Below are positions 8,373-16,560 of a stretch of 60,529 bases of DNA, one piece after another. The stretch comes from Sphingomonadales bacterium. Lineage in GTDB: Bacteria > Pseudomonadota > Alphaproteobacteria > Sphingomonadales > Sphingomonadaceae. The position numbers were made by a program, and so were the translations under genes. The notes beneath the pieces are model-generated. The model ran no database searches, was not told where the DNA came from, and was given only the letters and a program-made list of their open reading frames with translations. The DNA is taken from NCBI GenBank assembly GCA_027483465.1, contig JAIXUQ010000033.1:1-60529 (forward strand), given 5' to 3'. How positions within the stretch are numbered: the first letter of the stretch is position 1; each line of letters begins with the position of its first letter.

Positions 8373-8876
8373 TCAGGCCGCCTTCAGCACCTGTTCGATC
8401 TTCTGCTGGGCGGCCGGTTCGTCGATGTTTTCCATCGCGGCCAGTTCGCGGGCCAGGCGGCCGATGGCGGCTTCATAGATCTGCCGTTCGGAATAGCTTT
8501 GTTCCGGCTGGTCTTCGGCGCGGTGCAGGTCGCGCACCACTTCGGCGATGCTCACCAGATCGCCCGAATTGATCTTGGCTTCATATTCCTGGGCGCGGCG
8601 CGACCACATGGTGCGCTTGATGCGCGGCTTGCCCTTCAGCGTGGTCAGCGCCTCGTTCATGGTGGCCTGGCTTGACAGCTTGCGCATGCCCACGCTTTCC
8701 ACCTTGTTCATCGGCACCCGCAGGGTCATGCGCTCCTTTTCAAAGCGCAGCACGAACAGATCGAGAGAAATTCCAGCGATTTCCTGGCTTTGGATCTCCA
8801 CCACACGGCCCACGCCATGCTTGGGATACACAACATAATCGCCCACTTCGAAACCGAGCGTCTTGGCCAGTGCCAT
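8373..8876 (-). CDS. carD: CarD/CdnL family transcriptional regulator
   Basis: A 167-residue protein of the CarD_CdnL_TRCF family. The N-terminal Tudor-like RNA-polymerase-interacting domain is clear (GDYVVYPKHGVGRVVEI near residues 11-27, then RFEKERMTLRVPMNK), followed by an all-helical DNA-contacting domain (RRAQEYEAKI). CarD binds the RNA polymerase beta subunit and stabilises open complexes, notably at rRNA promoters. The start at 8876 is preferred over the 20-codon longer frame because the family begins with this segment. It is the last gene of the conserved cluster helicase / S4 / fdxA / carD, separated from fdxA by 377 bp, so it may have its own promoter. Confidence 0.92.
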   Translation of the reverse strand: MALAKTLGFEVGDYVVYPKHGVGRVVEIQSQEIAGISLDLFVLRFEKERMTLRVPMNKVESVGMRKLSSQATMNEALTTLKGKPRIKRTMWSRRAQEYEAKINSGDLVSIAEVVRDLHRAEDQPEQSYSERQIYEAAIGRLARELAAMENIDEPAAQQKIEQVLKAA

Positions 8877-9253
8877 GCTATGCTGTTCCTCGCTATCCTC
8901 GGCCCGATGGCCAGAAAGGGCGCAGCGGCAGGCCAATCGGCCATGCCGGCAACGCCATCATCCTGATCACCAGACCTGCCTGCTCCATCACCCGTTTCGG
9001 CCCGTTGCCCGCCCGGCAGGGGGGCGATCCGGCAACAAGGCCTGCGACCAGAACGGCGGCAGCAACCGCCGATCAATTCAGGCCGCATAGCATGCTTTTG
9101 TCACAAACTCCATATGATACGGCCACCGCGGTGCCAAAATGCTGCACCACGGTGGCCGAATGATGGTCCCCGGTGACGGCGCGGTGGCCCCCGGTGACGG
9201 AAAAGCGGGCGTTTGTGGCCGCTGGCGAGCCCCGCCCGCCGCTGCCCAAGGCC
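8877..9253. other. Spacer between fdxA and carD with short repeats and a hairpin
   Basis: No gene is visible. It holds a stem-loop at 9121-9157 and a 12-bp direct repeat CCCCGGTGACGG, twice, about 21 bp apart near 9165-9200. The carD promoter probably lies here on the minus strand, but I cannot place a convincing -35/-10 pair. Confidence 0.4.
9121..9157. other. Stem-loop, 14-bp arms with one mismatch
   Basis: GGCCACCGCGGTGC (9121-9134) pairs with GCACCACGGTGGCC (9144-9157) across a 9-nt loop, with a single mismatched position. No U-tract follows on the minus strand. It may be an RNA processing or stability element between fdxA and carD. Confidence 0.4.
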
Positions 9254-9592
9254 TCAGTTGCCCTTGCCGGGATTGGCGGTGAAATATTTGGCGTACTTGC
9301 CGTCCTCGCCCTTGTGCGAATCGGCATCGTCCGGGGTTTCGCCCTTCATGGTGATGTTGGGCCACTGCGCCGAATAGGTGGCGTTCAGTTCCATCCACTT
9401 CTCCAGCCCGCCCTCGGTATCGGGCAGGATGGCTTCGGCCGGGCATTCCGGCTCGCACACGCCGCAATCAATGCACTCGTTGGGGTTGATCACCACCATG
9501 GTCTCGCCCTCATAGAAGCAATCGACCGGGCAGACCTCGACACAGTCCATATATTTGCACTTGATGCAGGCTTCGGTGACGACGTAGGCCAT
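9254..9592 (-). CDS. fdxA: FdxA-type 7Fe ferredoxin
   Basis: A 112-residue cytoplasmic ferredoxin of the FdxA family, carrying one 3Fe-4S and one 4Fe-4S cluster in known members. Cys9, Cys12, Cys17, Cys21 and Cys25 lie in the first motif, and Cys40, Cys43, Cys46 and Cys50 ([12 protein letters not shown]) in the second. A C-terminal tail of about 60 residues ([15 protein letters not shown]) is characteristic of alphaproteobacterial FdxA. The ATG at 9592 has GGAG just upstream. It sits between the S4-domain gene and carD, an arrangement conserved in this class; its electron-transfer partner is not indicated here. Confidence 0.93.
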   Translation of the reverse strand: MAYVVTEACIKCKYMDCVEVCPVDCFYEGETMVVINPNECIDCGVCEPECPAEAILPDTEGGLEKWMELNATYSAQWPNITMKGETPDDADSHKGEDGKYAKYFTANPGKGN

Positions 9593-9660
9593 AAAACTCC
9601 CCTCGCGACGGTGCCGGCTGGCACCATGTTGCCGGACAATCCCTGTTTTGCCCCGGCGCC

Positions 9661-9993
9661 TTAGGCGAGGGCCAAGGCTTCTGGCAAGGGGTCATGTTGC
9701 GCAAGCCCTGCCACAGCGGGCCGGCCGGGGGTGAGATCGGTGTAGAAACCGCAGGCTTCCACATAGGGCCCGCGCCGTTCCGGCAGGCCTTCCACCCTGA
9801 CCACGATGATCTGGTCACCGCGCGGCCAGCTCAGCACCGCGCCGGCCCGCACCAGTGCCGAGGCGCGCTCCACCACCCGGCCATCGATGCGCAATCGTCG
9901 GCTTTCGCACAGGGCCTGGGCCTGGGATCGTGATGGCGCCAGTCGCGCGAACCACAGGAATTTGTCCAGCCGCAGCCCTGCACCGTAAACCAA
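9661..9993 (-). CDS. S4-domain RNA-binding protein, Hsp15-like
   Basis: A 110-residue protein whose first 60 residues form an S4 RNA-binding domain ([15 protein letters not shown], then [13 protein letters not shown]), as in Hsp15, which binds 50S subunits carrying a stalled peptidyl-tRNA. The Pro-rich C-terminal part is shorter than in E. coli Hsp15. The apparent start is TTG at 9993, only 3 bp after the helicase stop, so the genes are probably co-transcribed and coupled; no ATG precedes the domain. Pairing an S4 protein with a Suv3-like helicase suggests an RNA-related function, which is inference. Confidence 0.8.
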   Translation of the reverse strand: MVYGAGLRLDKFLWFARLAPSRSQAQALCESRRLRIDGRVVERASALVRAGAVLSWPRGDQIIVVRVEGLPERRGPYVEACGFYTDLTPGRPAVAGLAQHDPLPEALALA

Positions 9994-9996
9994 GCG

Positions 9997-12567
9997 CTAC
10001 CTGCCTTTCATCGCTGCCAGGATCGCAAAGGGCGAGGCGCCATTCCCCCCGGCATCGGGAACGGCGGCCGCATCAACGGCCCGGCGCTGGGCGGGCGGGC
10101 GGCCGGCCCAGGCAAATTGGGTGGCGCCATCCACCAGCCGCGGGCGATAGCCCAGCGCCCGCAGCAGCCGCGCCAGCCCGTCGTGCGACAGGCCAAGGCT
10201 GGTCGCCCAGGCCGGATCGGGCATGAACGGCGCCCGCCCGTCACGCCGGTCGTGGATATGGCGGGCCAGCCGGTCCACCATGTCGATGCGCACCGCCTGG
10301 GGGCCCACCAGCCAATAGCCGGCCACCGCCAGATAGTCCGGCGCCAGGCCCTCGCTGGCCAGGCTCACCCGGCCCGGCGGCGGCAGCGGCGGCAATTGTG
10401 CCAGATCCTGCGCCACCGCCCACAGCGCCAGCCGCCAGCGGGTCGGTTCGGGGCGCAGCAGCGTGGGCACGAACACATGCTGCGGCCCCAGCCGCACGCC
10501 GTGGCGGGCCAGCGCCTGCCGGTCCGCCCGGGTCAGGCCAGCCAGTTGTTCGGCCAGCGGCGCCCGGTCGAGCACGCCCAGTGCCGCCACCAGTTGCACC
10601 ACCAGCCCGCGCGCCGGCGGGGAGAGGGTGGCCGCAGCCCCGGCCATCCCGGCCAGCGCCGCCAGCCCGGCCAGCGGCGCCAGCACCCGCGCCACGCCCT
10701 CGCGCACAAACAGGTCCAGCCGGGCCTGCACGCGCTTGCGGTCATCCGGCCCCAGCGCCGCCACCGCGCGGTCAAGCTCCACCCGCGGGTTCAGCGCATC
10801 GCGGCCCTTGCGCAGCAGCGCCACCCGCGCCCCCCGCCAGTGCAGTTGCTGCCCGCCGCCGCCGGCCACCAGCGCGAAATCGCCGGCCGGGCTTTCGGCC
10901 AGCGCCCGCGCCCGCCGCGCCAGTTCGCGCACCAGATGGCGCTCGGCCGCCGCCAGCAGCAGCCGCTGTTCCCCGGCGCGCGCCGCGGCATCGGCGGTGA
11001 AGCGGAAGCCCTCCAGCCGGCCGATCGCCTCGCCATCCACCGCCACCGTGCCATCGCCCTCGATCGCCACCAGCGCATCGGCGCCGCGCGCCTTCAGATC
11101 GCGCAGCAGCACCGCGGTGCGGCGATCAACGAAGCGCTGGGTGAGGGCGCCGTGCAGCGCATCCGACAGCCGGTCTTCCAGCGCGCGGGTGCGCTCGGCC
11201 CATTGGGCGGCGCCGTCCAGCCAGTCCGGCCGGTGGGCGATATAGGTCCAGGTGCGCACCGCCGCGATCCGGTCGGCAATCGCCTCCACATCGCCGCTCA
11301 CCCGGTCAAGATGGGCGATTTCGGCGGCAATCCAGGCATCAGGCAGCCGGCCGTCACCCTCGGTCAGGTGGCGGAACACCCGGCCCACCAGCCGCGTGTG
11401 CGCCTCCACCCCGGTCTTGCGGTAATCGGGCAGGCTGCACGCCTGCCACAGCCGGGTCAGCCCGCGTTCGCCCAGCAGGCGGGAGCGCGCCCGCTCCATC
11501 ACCCAGGGTTCGCCGGCCAGCCGTTTCAGCACGGCCAGATCCAGCGCATCATCGGCGCGCACCAGTTCGGGGCGCGGCGGCCGCGCATCCATGCTCGCCA
11601 CCAGCCGGGCCAGGCTGGAAAAATCCGGATCATGGTTGCGCCACATCAACTGGGTGATCGGTTCGAACCGGTGCGCCTCCAGCCCCTCGATCTCCTCGGG
11701 CGTGAAGCTGCACTGTTCATCGGTGCCCAGTTGCACGGTGCCGAAGGTGCCATCGCGCTGGTGGCGGCCGGCGCGGCCGGCGATCTGTGCCATTTCCGCC
11801 AGCGTCAGCCGGCGCTGGCGCTTGCCATCGAACTTGCCCAGCCCGGCAAAGGCGACATGGGCGATATCCATGTTCAGCCCCATGCCGATGGCATCGGTGG
11901 CGACCAGATAATCCACCTCGCCCGATTGATACATCGCCACCTGGGCGTTGCGGGTGCGGGGGGACAATGATCCCATCACCACCGCCGCGCCGCCCTTCTG
12001 CCGGCGCAGCATCTCGGCGATGGCATAGACTTCGGCGGCGGTGAAGGCGACGATGGCGGTGCGCTTGGGCAGGCGCGACAGTTTTTTCGGCCCGGCATAG
12101 GCCAGGGTGGAAAAGCGCGGACGGGTGACGATCTCGGCCTCGGGCAGCAGCTTGCGCAGCAGGGGCTTCAGCGTCTCGGCGCCCAGGATCATGGTTTCGG
12201 CATAGCCGCGCGCCCTGAGCAGCCGATCGGTGAAGACATGGCCGCGCTCAGGATCGGCGCCCAGCTGGCCTTCGTCCAGCCCCATGAACGCCACCTCACG
12301 GTCAAGCGGCATGGATTCGGCGGTGCACAGGAACCAGCGCGCCTGCGGCGGCACAATCTTTTCCTCGCCGGTGATCAGCGCCACCTGGTGCGCGCCCTTG
12401 GCCGCCACCACCCGGTCATACACCTCGCGCGCCAGCAGGCGCAGCGGAAAGCCCATGATGCCGCTGGCATGGCCGCACAGCCGCTCCACGGCCAGATGGG
12501 TCTTGCCGGTGTTGGTCGGGCCCAGAACGGCCGTCACCTTCGCATCGGCGGGGCTGCGCATGCTCAT
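9997..12567 (-). CDS. Suv3-like superfamily 2 RNA helicase
   Basis: An 856-residue helicase related to mitochondrial Suv3. Walker A is GPTNTGKTH at residues 16-24, motif II reads DEGQ at 98-101 instead of DEAD, and motif VI is visible as QIAGRAGRH in the second RecA domain. A C-terminal region of more than 400 residues, rich in Arg, Ala and Leu, follows and has no clear motif. Suv3-type enzymes unwind RNA in decay or processing. The start at 12567 is chosen because the domain begins there; the longer frame adds 56 Pro/Ser/Cys-rich residues with no resemblance. It is the first gene of the run with the S4 protein, fdxA and carD. Confidence 0.9.
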   Translation of the reverse strand: MSMRSPADAKVTAVLGPTNTGKTHLAVERLCGHASGIMGFPLRLLAREVYDRVVAAKGAHQVALITGEEKIVPPQARWFLCTAESMPLDREVAFMGLDEGQLGADPERGHVFTDRLLRARGYAETMILGAETLKPLLRKLLPEAEIVTRPRFSTLAYAGPKKLSRLPKRTAIVAFTAAEVYAIAEMLRRQKGGAAVVMGSLSPRTRNAQVAMYQSGEVDYLVATDAIGMGLNMDIAHVAFAGLGKFDGKRQRRLTLAEMAQIAGRAGRHQRDGTFGTVQLGTDEQCSFTPEEIEGLEAHRFEPITQLMWRNHDPDFSSLARLVASMDARPPRPELVRADDALDLAVLKRLAGEPWVMERARSRLLGERGLTRLWQACSLPDYRKTGVEAHTRLVGRVFRHLTEGDGRLPDAWIAAEIAHLDRVSGDVEAIADRIAAVRTWTYIAHRPDWLDGAAQWAERTRALEDRLSDALHGALTQRFVDRRTAVLLRDLKARGADALVAIEGDGTVAVDGEAIGRLEGFRFTADAAARAGEQRLLLAAAERHLVRELARRARALAESPAGDFALVAGGGGQQLHWRGARVALLRKGRDALNPRVELDRAVAALGPDDRKRVQARLDLFVREGVARVLAPLAGLAALAGMAGAAATLSPPARGLVVQLVAALGVLDRAPLAEQLAGLTRADRQALARHGVRLGPQHVFVPTLLRPEPTRWRLALWAVAQDLAQLPPLPPPGRVSLASEGLAPDYLAVAGYWLVGPQAVRIDMVDRLARHIHDRRDGRAPFMPDPAWATSLGLSHDGLARLLRALGYRPRLVDGATQFAWAGRPPAQRRAVDAAAVPDAGGNGASPFAILAAMKGR

Positions 12568-12906
12568 GGCCCCACGCTGGTGCCGCAGCGGCGGCGCTGC
12601 AAGTGGCTGCGGCAATGGCGGCAGGCAGCGCTGTGGGTGGCAGGACTGTGGCTGGCGGCGGAAACAGGGGGGCAGAAGCGGGCGGCCGGGAAGGCCGGGG
12701 GCGGGCTGGGCCGCCGCTGCGTCACGCCGATGCACCGCGCATGATCATGGCTGCAACCTTGCACGGGCCGATTCGCCGCGCAAGGGGCACGCAGCGCCGC
12801 AACCGCCCCGACTCGGACTTGTCCACAGGCAAGTTGTTGTGTGACAACGGCTTGACAGTGACGGCCGCGCCACGGCAGGGGCCGGCCAGGCTGGCGGGGG
12901 ACGCGC
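12568..12906. other. Divergent intergenic region between helicase and M23 genes
   Basis: No gene is supported. A TTGACA hexamer lies at 12852-12857 on the plus strand, but no good -10 sits 17 nt further on. A DnaA-box-like TTGTCCACA occurs near 12819 and the interrupted repeat GTTGT/ACAAC near 12834-12847. Promoters for both flanking genes should be here. Confidence 0.4.
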
Positions 12907-14472
12907 GTGTACCAACCCGGATTTCAGGTGGCGGGAAGCACGGCAGCCGGTGCGCCGCCGGCACGCGTGGGCGCAGCATCGGGCCTGCTGCCGGTGGCCG
13001 CGCCGGTGCTGCGGCGGGCGGCCGGCCGGGTGCGCGCCGGGCTGGCGGCCGAACGGCGGCGGCTGGCCGATGATGTTGCCGCCGCGCGCCACGGCCTGAT
13101 CGCCGGCAGCATCGATCTGGATCTGGGCAGCGGGCTGTTCAGCCGGCGCTGGTGGATGAAGGCGGCGGCGCTGGCGGCGCTGGTGGCCGGCGCGCTGTGG
13201 GCCGGCGCCCAGGTGCAGCCGATCCTGCCCGGCAGCCGGCGCCCCTTCACCCCGGCCGAACAGGAAGGCGGCCGTGCCCACGCCATCGCGCCGCTGGCGC
13301 AGGGCGCCCGCACCGGCGCGCCGCCTCTGGTCAACGCCCGGCTGCTGCGCCCGCTGGCCGAACCGCCGGAACGGCCGCGGGTGGAGCGCAGCGTGGCGCT
13401 GGGCCGCGCCGGGCTGGCCGCCGCCCTGCGCAACGCCGGGGTGGGCCGCGATGATCTGGCCGAAGTGACCGCCATGCTGGGCGCGGTGCGGCCCGAACCG
13501 GGCGTGCGCGCCGAACTGGTGCTGGGCCGCCGGCCCGATCGCACGGTGCCGCGCCCGCTGGAGCGGCTGACGCTGCGCGCCGCCTTTGATCTGCAGGTGG
13601 AAATCACCCGGGTGGATGGCGCGCTGAGGCTGCGGCGCATGCCCATCCGCATCGATTCCACCCCGCTGCGGGTGGCTGGCAGCGTGGGCGGCAATCTGGG
13701 CCGGGCGCTGCGCAGCGCCGGCATCCCGGCGGCCCAGGCCGGCGAATTCGTGCGCCAGATGCGCCACGTGATCGATTTCGAACGCGGCCTCGCGCGCAAC
13801 GACCGGTTTGACATCGTGATCGAGCAGGATCGCGCCGCCACCGGCGAAACCCGCCACGGCCGGCTGCTGTTTGGCGCGGTGCGGCGGGCCGGCAAGCCGG
13901 CGGTGGAAATCGGCCTGCACCAGGGCGACTATTATCTGGCCAATGGCGAAGGCGTGAAGCGCGGCCTGATGATGACACCGGTGCAGGGCGCGCGGCTGAC
14001 CAGCGGCTTTGGCATGCGCCTGCACCCGCTGCTGGGCTTTTCGCGCATGCACCAGGGCGTGGATTTCAGTGCCGGTGCCGGCGAACCGATCATGGCGGCC
14101 GGTGGCGGCACGGTCAGCTTTGCCGGCTGGCACGGCGGGCACGGCAAATATGTGATGATCCGCCACAACAAGGATCTGGCCAGCGCCTATGGCCATATGC
14201 AGCGCATCGATGTGAAGCCGGGGCAGCGGGTGCGCCAGGGCCAGAACATCGGCACGGTCGGATCAACCGGCCTCTCCACCGGGCCGCATCTTCATTACGA
14301 GGTGTGGCTGCGCGGCAAGCCGGTCAACCCGGTGGCGCTGCGCTATGTGGGCGGGGCGGAATTGAGCGGCGCGGCGCTGGCCGAATTCCGCAGCCGGATG
14401 CAGCGCTGGCGCGGGCTGGCGGTGATGAACGGCGCCGAACCGGCGGCCAAAACACCGCGCCCCAGCCGCTGA
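12907..14472 (+). CDS. M23 family murein endopeptidase, membrane-anchored
   Basis: A 521-residue protein with a single TM helix at about 84-101, a long periplasmic region and a C-terminal LytM/M23 domain. The zinc site is complete: His382 and Asp386 (MHQGVDF), with His430 (YGHM) and the HLH motif His461-His463. M23 enzymes cleave peptide cross-links in peptidoglycan during growth and division. The middle region (about 130-320) resembles the OapA/LysM-like or Csd3-like inhibitory domains of such enzymes. The start is GTG at 12907; the roughly 80 residues before the TM helix would be cytoplasmic. A methyltransferase-like gene follows 51 bp downstream. Confidence 0.9.
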   Translation: MYQPGFQVAGSTAAGAPPARVGAASGLLPVAAPVLRRAAGRVRAGLAAERRRLADDVAAARHGLIAGSIDLDLGSGLFSRRWWMKAAALAALVAGALWAGAQVQPILPGSRRPFTPAEQEGGRAHAIAPLAQGARTGAPPLVNARLLRPLAEPPERPRVERSVALGRAGLAAALRNAGVGRDDLAEVTAMLGAVRPEPGVRAELVLGRRPDRTVPRPLERLTLRAAFDLQVEITRVDGALRLRRMPIRIDSTPLRVAGSVGGNLGRALRSAGIPAAQAGEFVRQMRHVIDFERGLARNDRFDIVIEQDRAATGETRHGRLLFGAVRRAGKPAVEIGLHQGDYYLANGEGVKRGLMMTPVQGARLTSGFGMRLHPLLGFSRMHQGVDFSAGAGEPIMAAGGGTVSFAGWHGGHGKYVMIRHNKDLASAYGHMQRIDVKPGQRVRQGQNIGTVGSTGLSTGPHLHYEVWLRGKPVNPVALRYVGGAELSGAALAEFRSRMQRWRGLAVMNGAEPAAKTPRPSR

Positions 14473-14523
14473 ACCGGCCATTCTGACATTTTTTGGCCAT
14501 GCTCGCCTGCCAGTGATGCGCCC

Positions 14524-15186
14524 GTGCGGTTGATCCTGCCTGCCTTGCTTGCGCTGGCCCTGCTGGGCGGGGCCACGCCGTTGCCGCGCCCGGCGCGCCC
14601 GGTGGCGCCGATCGTTTCGGAAAGCTGGGGCGAGGAGGCCGAGCGTGACCGGGTGGGCGAAGCCGCCGACGTGATGCGCATTGCCGGCATCCGCGCCGGC
14701 ATGGCGGTGGCCGATATCGGCACCGGCGGCGGCTATTATGTGATGCGGGTGGCCCCGGTGGTGGGGCCGCAGGGCCGGGTTTATGCTCAGGATCTGTCGC
14801 TGGGCGCGCTGGAACGGGTGAAGGTGCGGGTGCGCCGCGCCGGGTTTCAGAATATCCGCTATGTGCTGGGCCGGCAGACCAGCGCGCGGCTGCCGGCGGC
14901 CAGCGTGGACGTGGCGCTGATGGTGCACATGTATCACGAGATCGAGCAGCCCTATCTGCTGCTTGACCGGTTGCGCGCCAGCCTGAAACCGGGCGGGCGC
15001 ATCGCCATCGTCGATCTTGACCGGCCGTCCGAAGCCCATGGCATGCCCAAGGCGCTGCTGATCTGCGAGGTGAAGGCGGTGGGCTATGAACTGGTGGGGG
15101 TGACCGATATCGCCCAGGGCTATGTCGCGCTGTTTCGCCCCGGCGTGCGGCCCGATCCGGCCAGCGTGCGCGCCTGCCGGGCCTGA
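14524..15186 (+). CDS. Class I methyltransferase-like protein with N-terminal signal
   Basis: A 220-residue protein with a Rossmann methyltransferase fold: motif I VADIGTGGG at 62-70, an acidic residue after strand 2 (YAQD), and motif IV/post-I features (VALMVHMYHEI). The first 20 residues (MRLILPALLALALLGGATPL) form a convincing signal or anchor sequence, which is odd because S-adenosylmethionine is cytoplasmic. Similar proteins with a signal peptide are common in Proteobacteria and remain uncharacterised. The start is GTG at 14524. The gene follows the M23 peptidase gene and precedes the DUF3429 gene on the same strand. Confidence 0.8.
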   Translation: MRLILPALLALALLGGATPLPRPARPVAPIVSESWGEEAERDRVGEAADVMRIAGIRAGMAVADIGTGGGYYVMRVAPVVGPQGRVYAQDLSLGALERVKVRVRRAGFQNIRYVLGRQTSARLPAASVDVALMVHMYHEIEQPYLLLDRLRASLKPGGRIAIVDLDRPSEAHGMPKALLICEVKAVGYELVGVTDIAQGYVALFRPGVRPDPASVRACRA

Positions 15187-15249
15187 CGGCCGGTTCCCAG
15201 AACAAATGCCGCATTTGCGCCGGCGCCGGGGGCGTGGCAGGGGGCAGGC

Positions 15250-15678
15250 ATGCAAATCCCGCGCGTTGTGCTGCTCTATGGCCTGGCTGGCCTGATCCCC
15301 TTCTTCGCCAGCCCGGTGGGAACCCTGCTGGCGCCGGATTTCCGCTGGCAATTCAACGAATCCCTGCTGTGGTGGAGCGCCATCATCCTGAGTTTCCTGG
15401 GCGGCGCGCGCTGGGGTGCGGCGGTGCAGGCTGATGCCCCCTCCCCCCGGCTGATCGGGCCGGCGATGCTGCCCAGCATCGCCGGCTGGGCGATCCTGGT
15501 GCTGGTGCCGGCCAATATGCGGGTGATCCAGTTCAGCGCGCTGGCCACCGCGCTGCTGGCCAGCCTGTTGTGGGATCTGGCGGCGCGCGCCCTGCCCGGC
15601 TGGTATGGCCGGCTGCGCATGGTGCTCACCGCCGGGGCGCTGGTGGCACTGGCCTGGCAGGCGATCCTGCAGGGCTGA
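15250..15678 (+). CDS. DUF3429 family membrane protein
   Basis: A 142-residue integral membrane protein with about five hydrophobic segments. The family pattern is visible: YGLAGLIPFFASP near 10-22 and LSFLGGARWGAAV near 47-59, with the GGxRWG core typical of DUF3429. Function is unknown in the family. The ATG at 15250 has a purine-rich AGGGGGCAGG upstream. It is convergent with the methyltransferase gene at 15697, with only 18 bp between the stop codons. Confidence 0.82.
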   Translation: MQIPRVVLLYGLAGLIPFFASPVGTLLAPDFRWQFNESLLWWSAIILSFLGGARWGAAVQADAPSPRLIGPAMLPSIAGWAILVLVPANMRVIQFSALATALLASLLWDLAARALPGWYGRLRMVLTAGALVALAWQAILQG

Positions 15679-15696
15679 AGGCTGGGGGTTGCGGGC

Positions 15697-16560
15697 TCAG
15701 GCCCCCCAGCGCGCGAAGATGGCGGTGGGCAGCAACAGCCCGCGCGCCTCCTCGCGGATCGCCATGTCGCCTACTTCGATGCGGCCGCCGCGGCCGGCGG
15801 TGGCGGCGCTGATCAGCGGGTGGAGGGCGAGCGCCGACATGCGGATGGCATAGACGGTGAGGATGAGGAAGCGCGCCTCGTCGGCCAGCAATTGCCGGGC
15901 CAGATCAACCAGTTCGGGCAGATCACGCTCAAGCTGCCACACCTCGCCATCCGGCCCACGGCCATATTTGGGCGGATCAAAGATCAGGCCGTGATAGCGG
16001 CTGCCACGCCTGACCTCGCGCGCCAGGAACTTGCGCGCATCATCGACGATCCAGCGCACCGGCGCCTCGGCGAGGCCCGACAGGCCGGCATTCTCGCGCG
16101 CGGCGGCCACGCTTTTCTTGCTGGCATCAACATGGGTGACAGCGGCGCCGGCGGCGGCGGCCACCAGGCTGCCCACGCCGGTATAGCCGAACATGTTGAG
16201 CACCCGGTCACCCGGGCGGATGCGGCCGGCCAGCCAATCCCACTGCGCCCCCATGTCGGGGAAATAGCCCAGGTGGCGGAACGGCGTGTTGCTGGCCCAG
16301 AAGCGCACCGGCCCGCGCGCCATTTCCCAGCGCTGCGGCACTTGCGGCTGCAACTGCCAGCGGCCGCCGCCGTCCTCGTCGCTGCCGCCGATGAATTCGC
16401 CATCGGCGCGCCATTCCGGGCTGGCCGGCGCCCACATCGCCTGCGGTTCGGGCCGGATGAAGCGGAAGCGGCCGTGGCGCTCCAGCTTGCGGCCGCCACC
16501 TGAATCGATCAGGCCGAAATCCGCCCACGGTTCGGTGACAAGGGTTTCGAGCCCGGTCAT
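15697..16560 (-). CDS. Class I SAM methyltransferase, RlmI/RlmK-like
   Basis: A 287-residue predicted RNA methyltransferase. SAM-binding motif I is LNMFGYTGVGS near 121-131, the acidic residue after strand 2 is in THVDASKKS, and the catalytic-type motif IV is DPPKYGRGP at 195-203, as in the RlmI/RlmK rRNA cytosine or guanosine methyltransferases. The N-terminal third (WASNTPFRHLGYFPD) matches the shorter alphaproteobacterial version that lacks a PUA domain. The exact RNA target is not deducible. It overlaps the M16 gene by 4 bp (ATGA) and is the last gene of the long minus-strand run from ctaC. Confidence 0.85.
   Translation of the reverse strand: MTGLETLVTEPWADFGLIDSGGGRKLERHGRFRFIRPEPQAMWAPASPEWRADGEFIGGSDEDGGGRWQLQPQVPQRWEMARGPVRFWASNTPFRHLGYFPDMGAQWDWLAGRIRPGDRVLNMFGYTGVGSLVAAAAGAAVTHVDASKKSVAAARENAGLSGLAEAPVRWIVDDARKFLAREVRRGSRYHGLIFDPPKYGRGPDGEVWQLERDLPELVDLARQLLADEARFLILTVYAIRMSALALHPLISAATAGRGGRIEVGDMAIREEARGLLLPTAIFARWGA

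Noticed and set aside
8358-8675. Plus-strand ATG with AAAGGAG inside the 15-bp dyad, reading into a 106-codon frame
   Set aside because: The frame runs antisense through carD and looks like a shadow; the RBS-like sequence is simply the mirror of the GIN-domain RBS. It stays possible only if RNA data show a plus-strand transcript.
12568-12735. Longer start for the helicase
   Set aside because: The added 56 residues are Pro/Cys/Ser-rich with no family similarity, and the conserved P-loop begins soon after the ATG at 12567.
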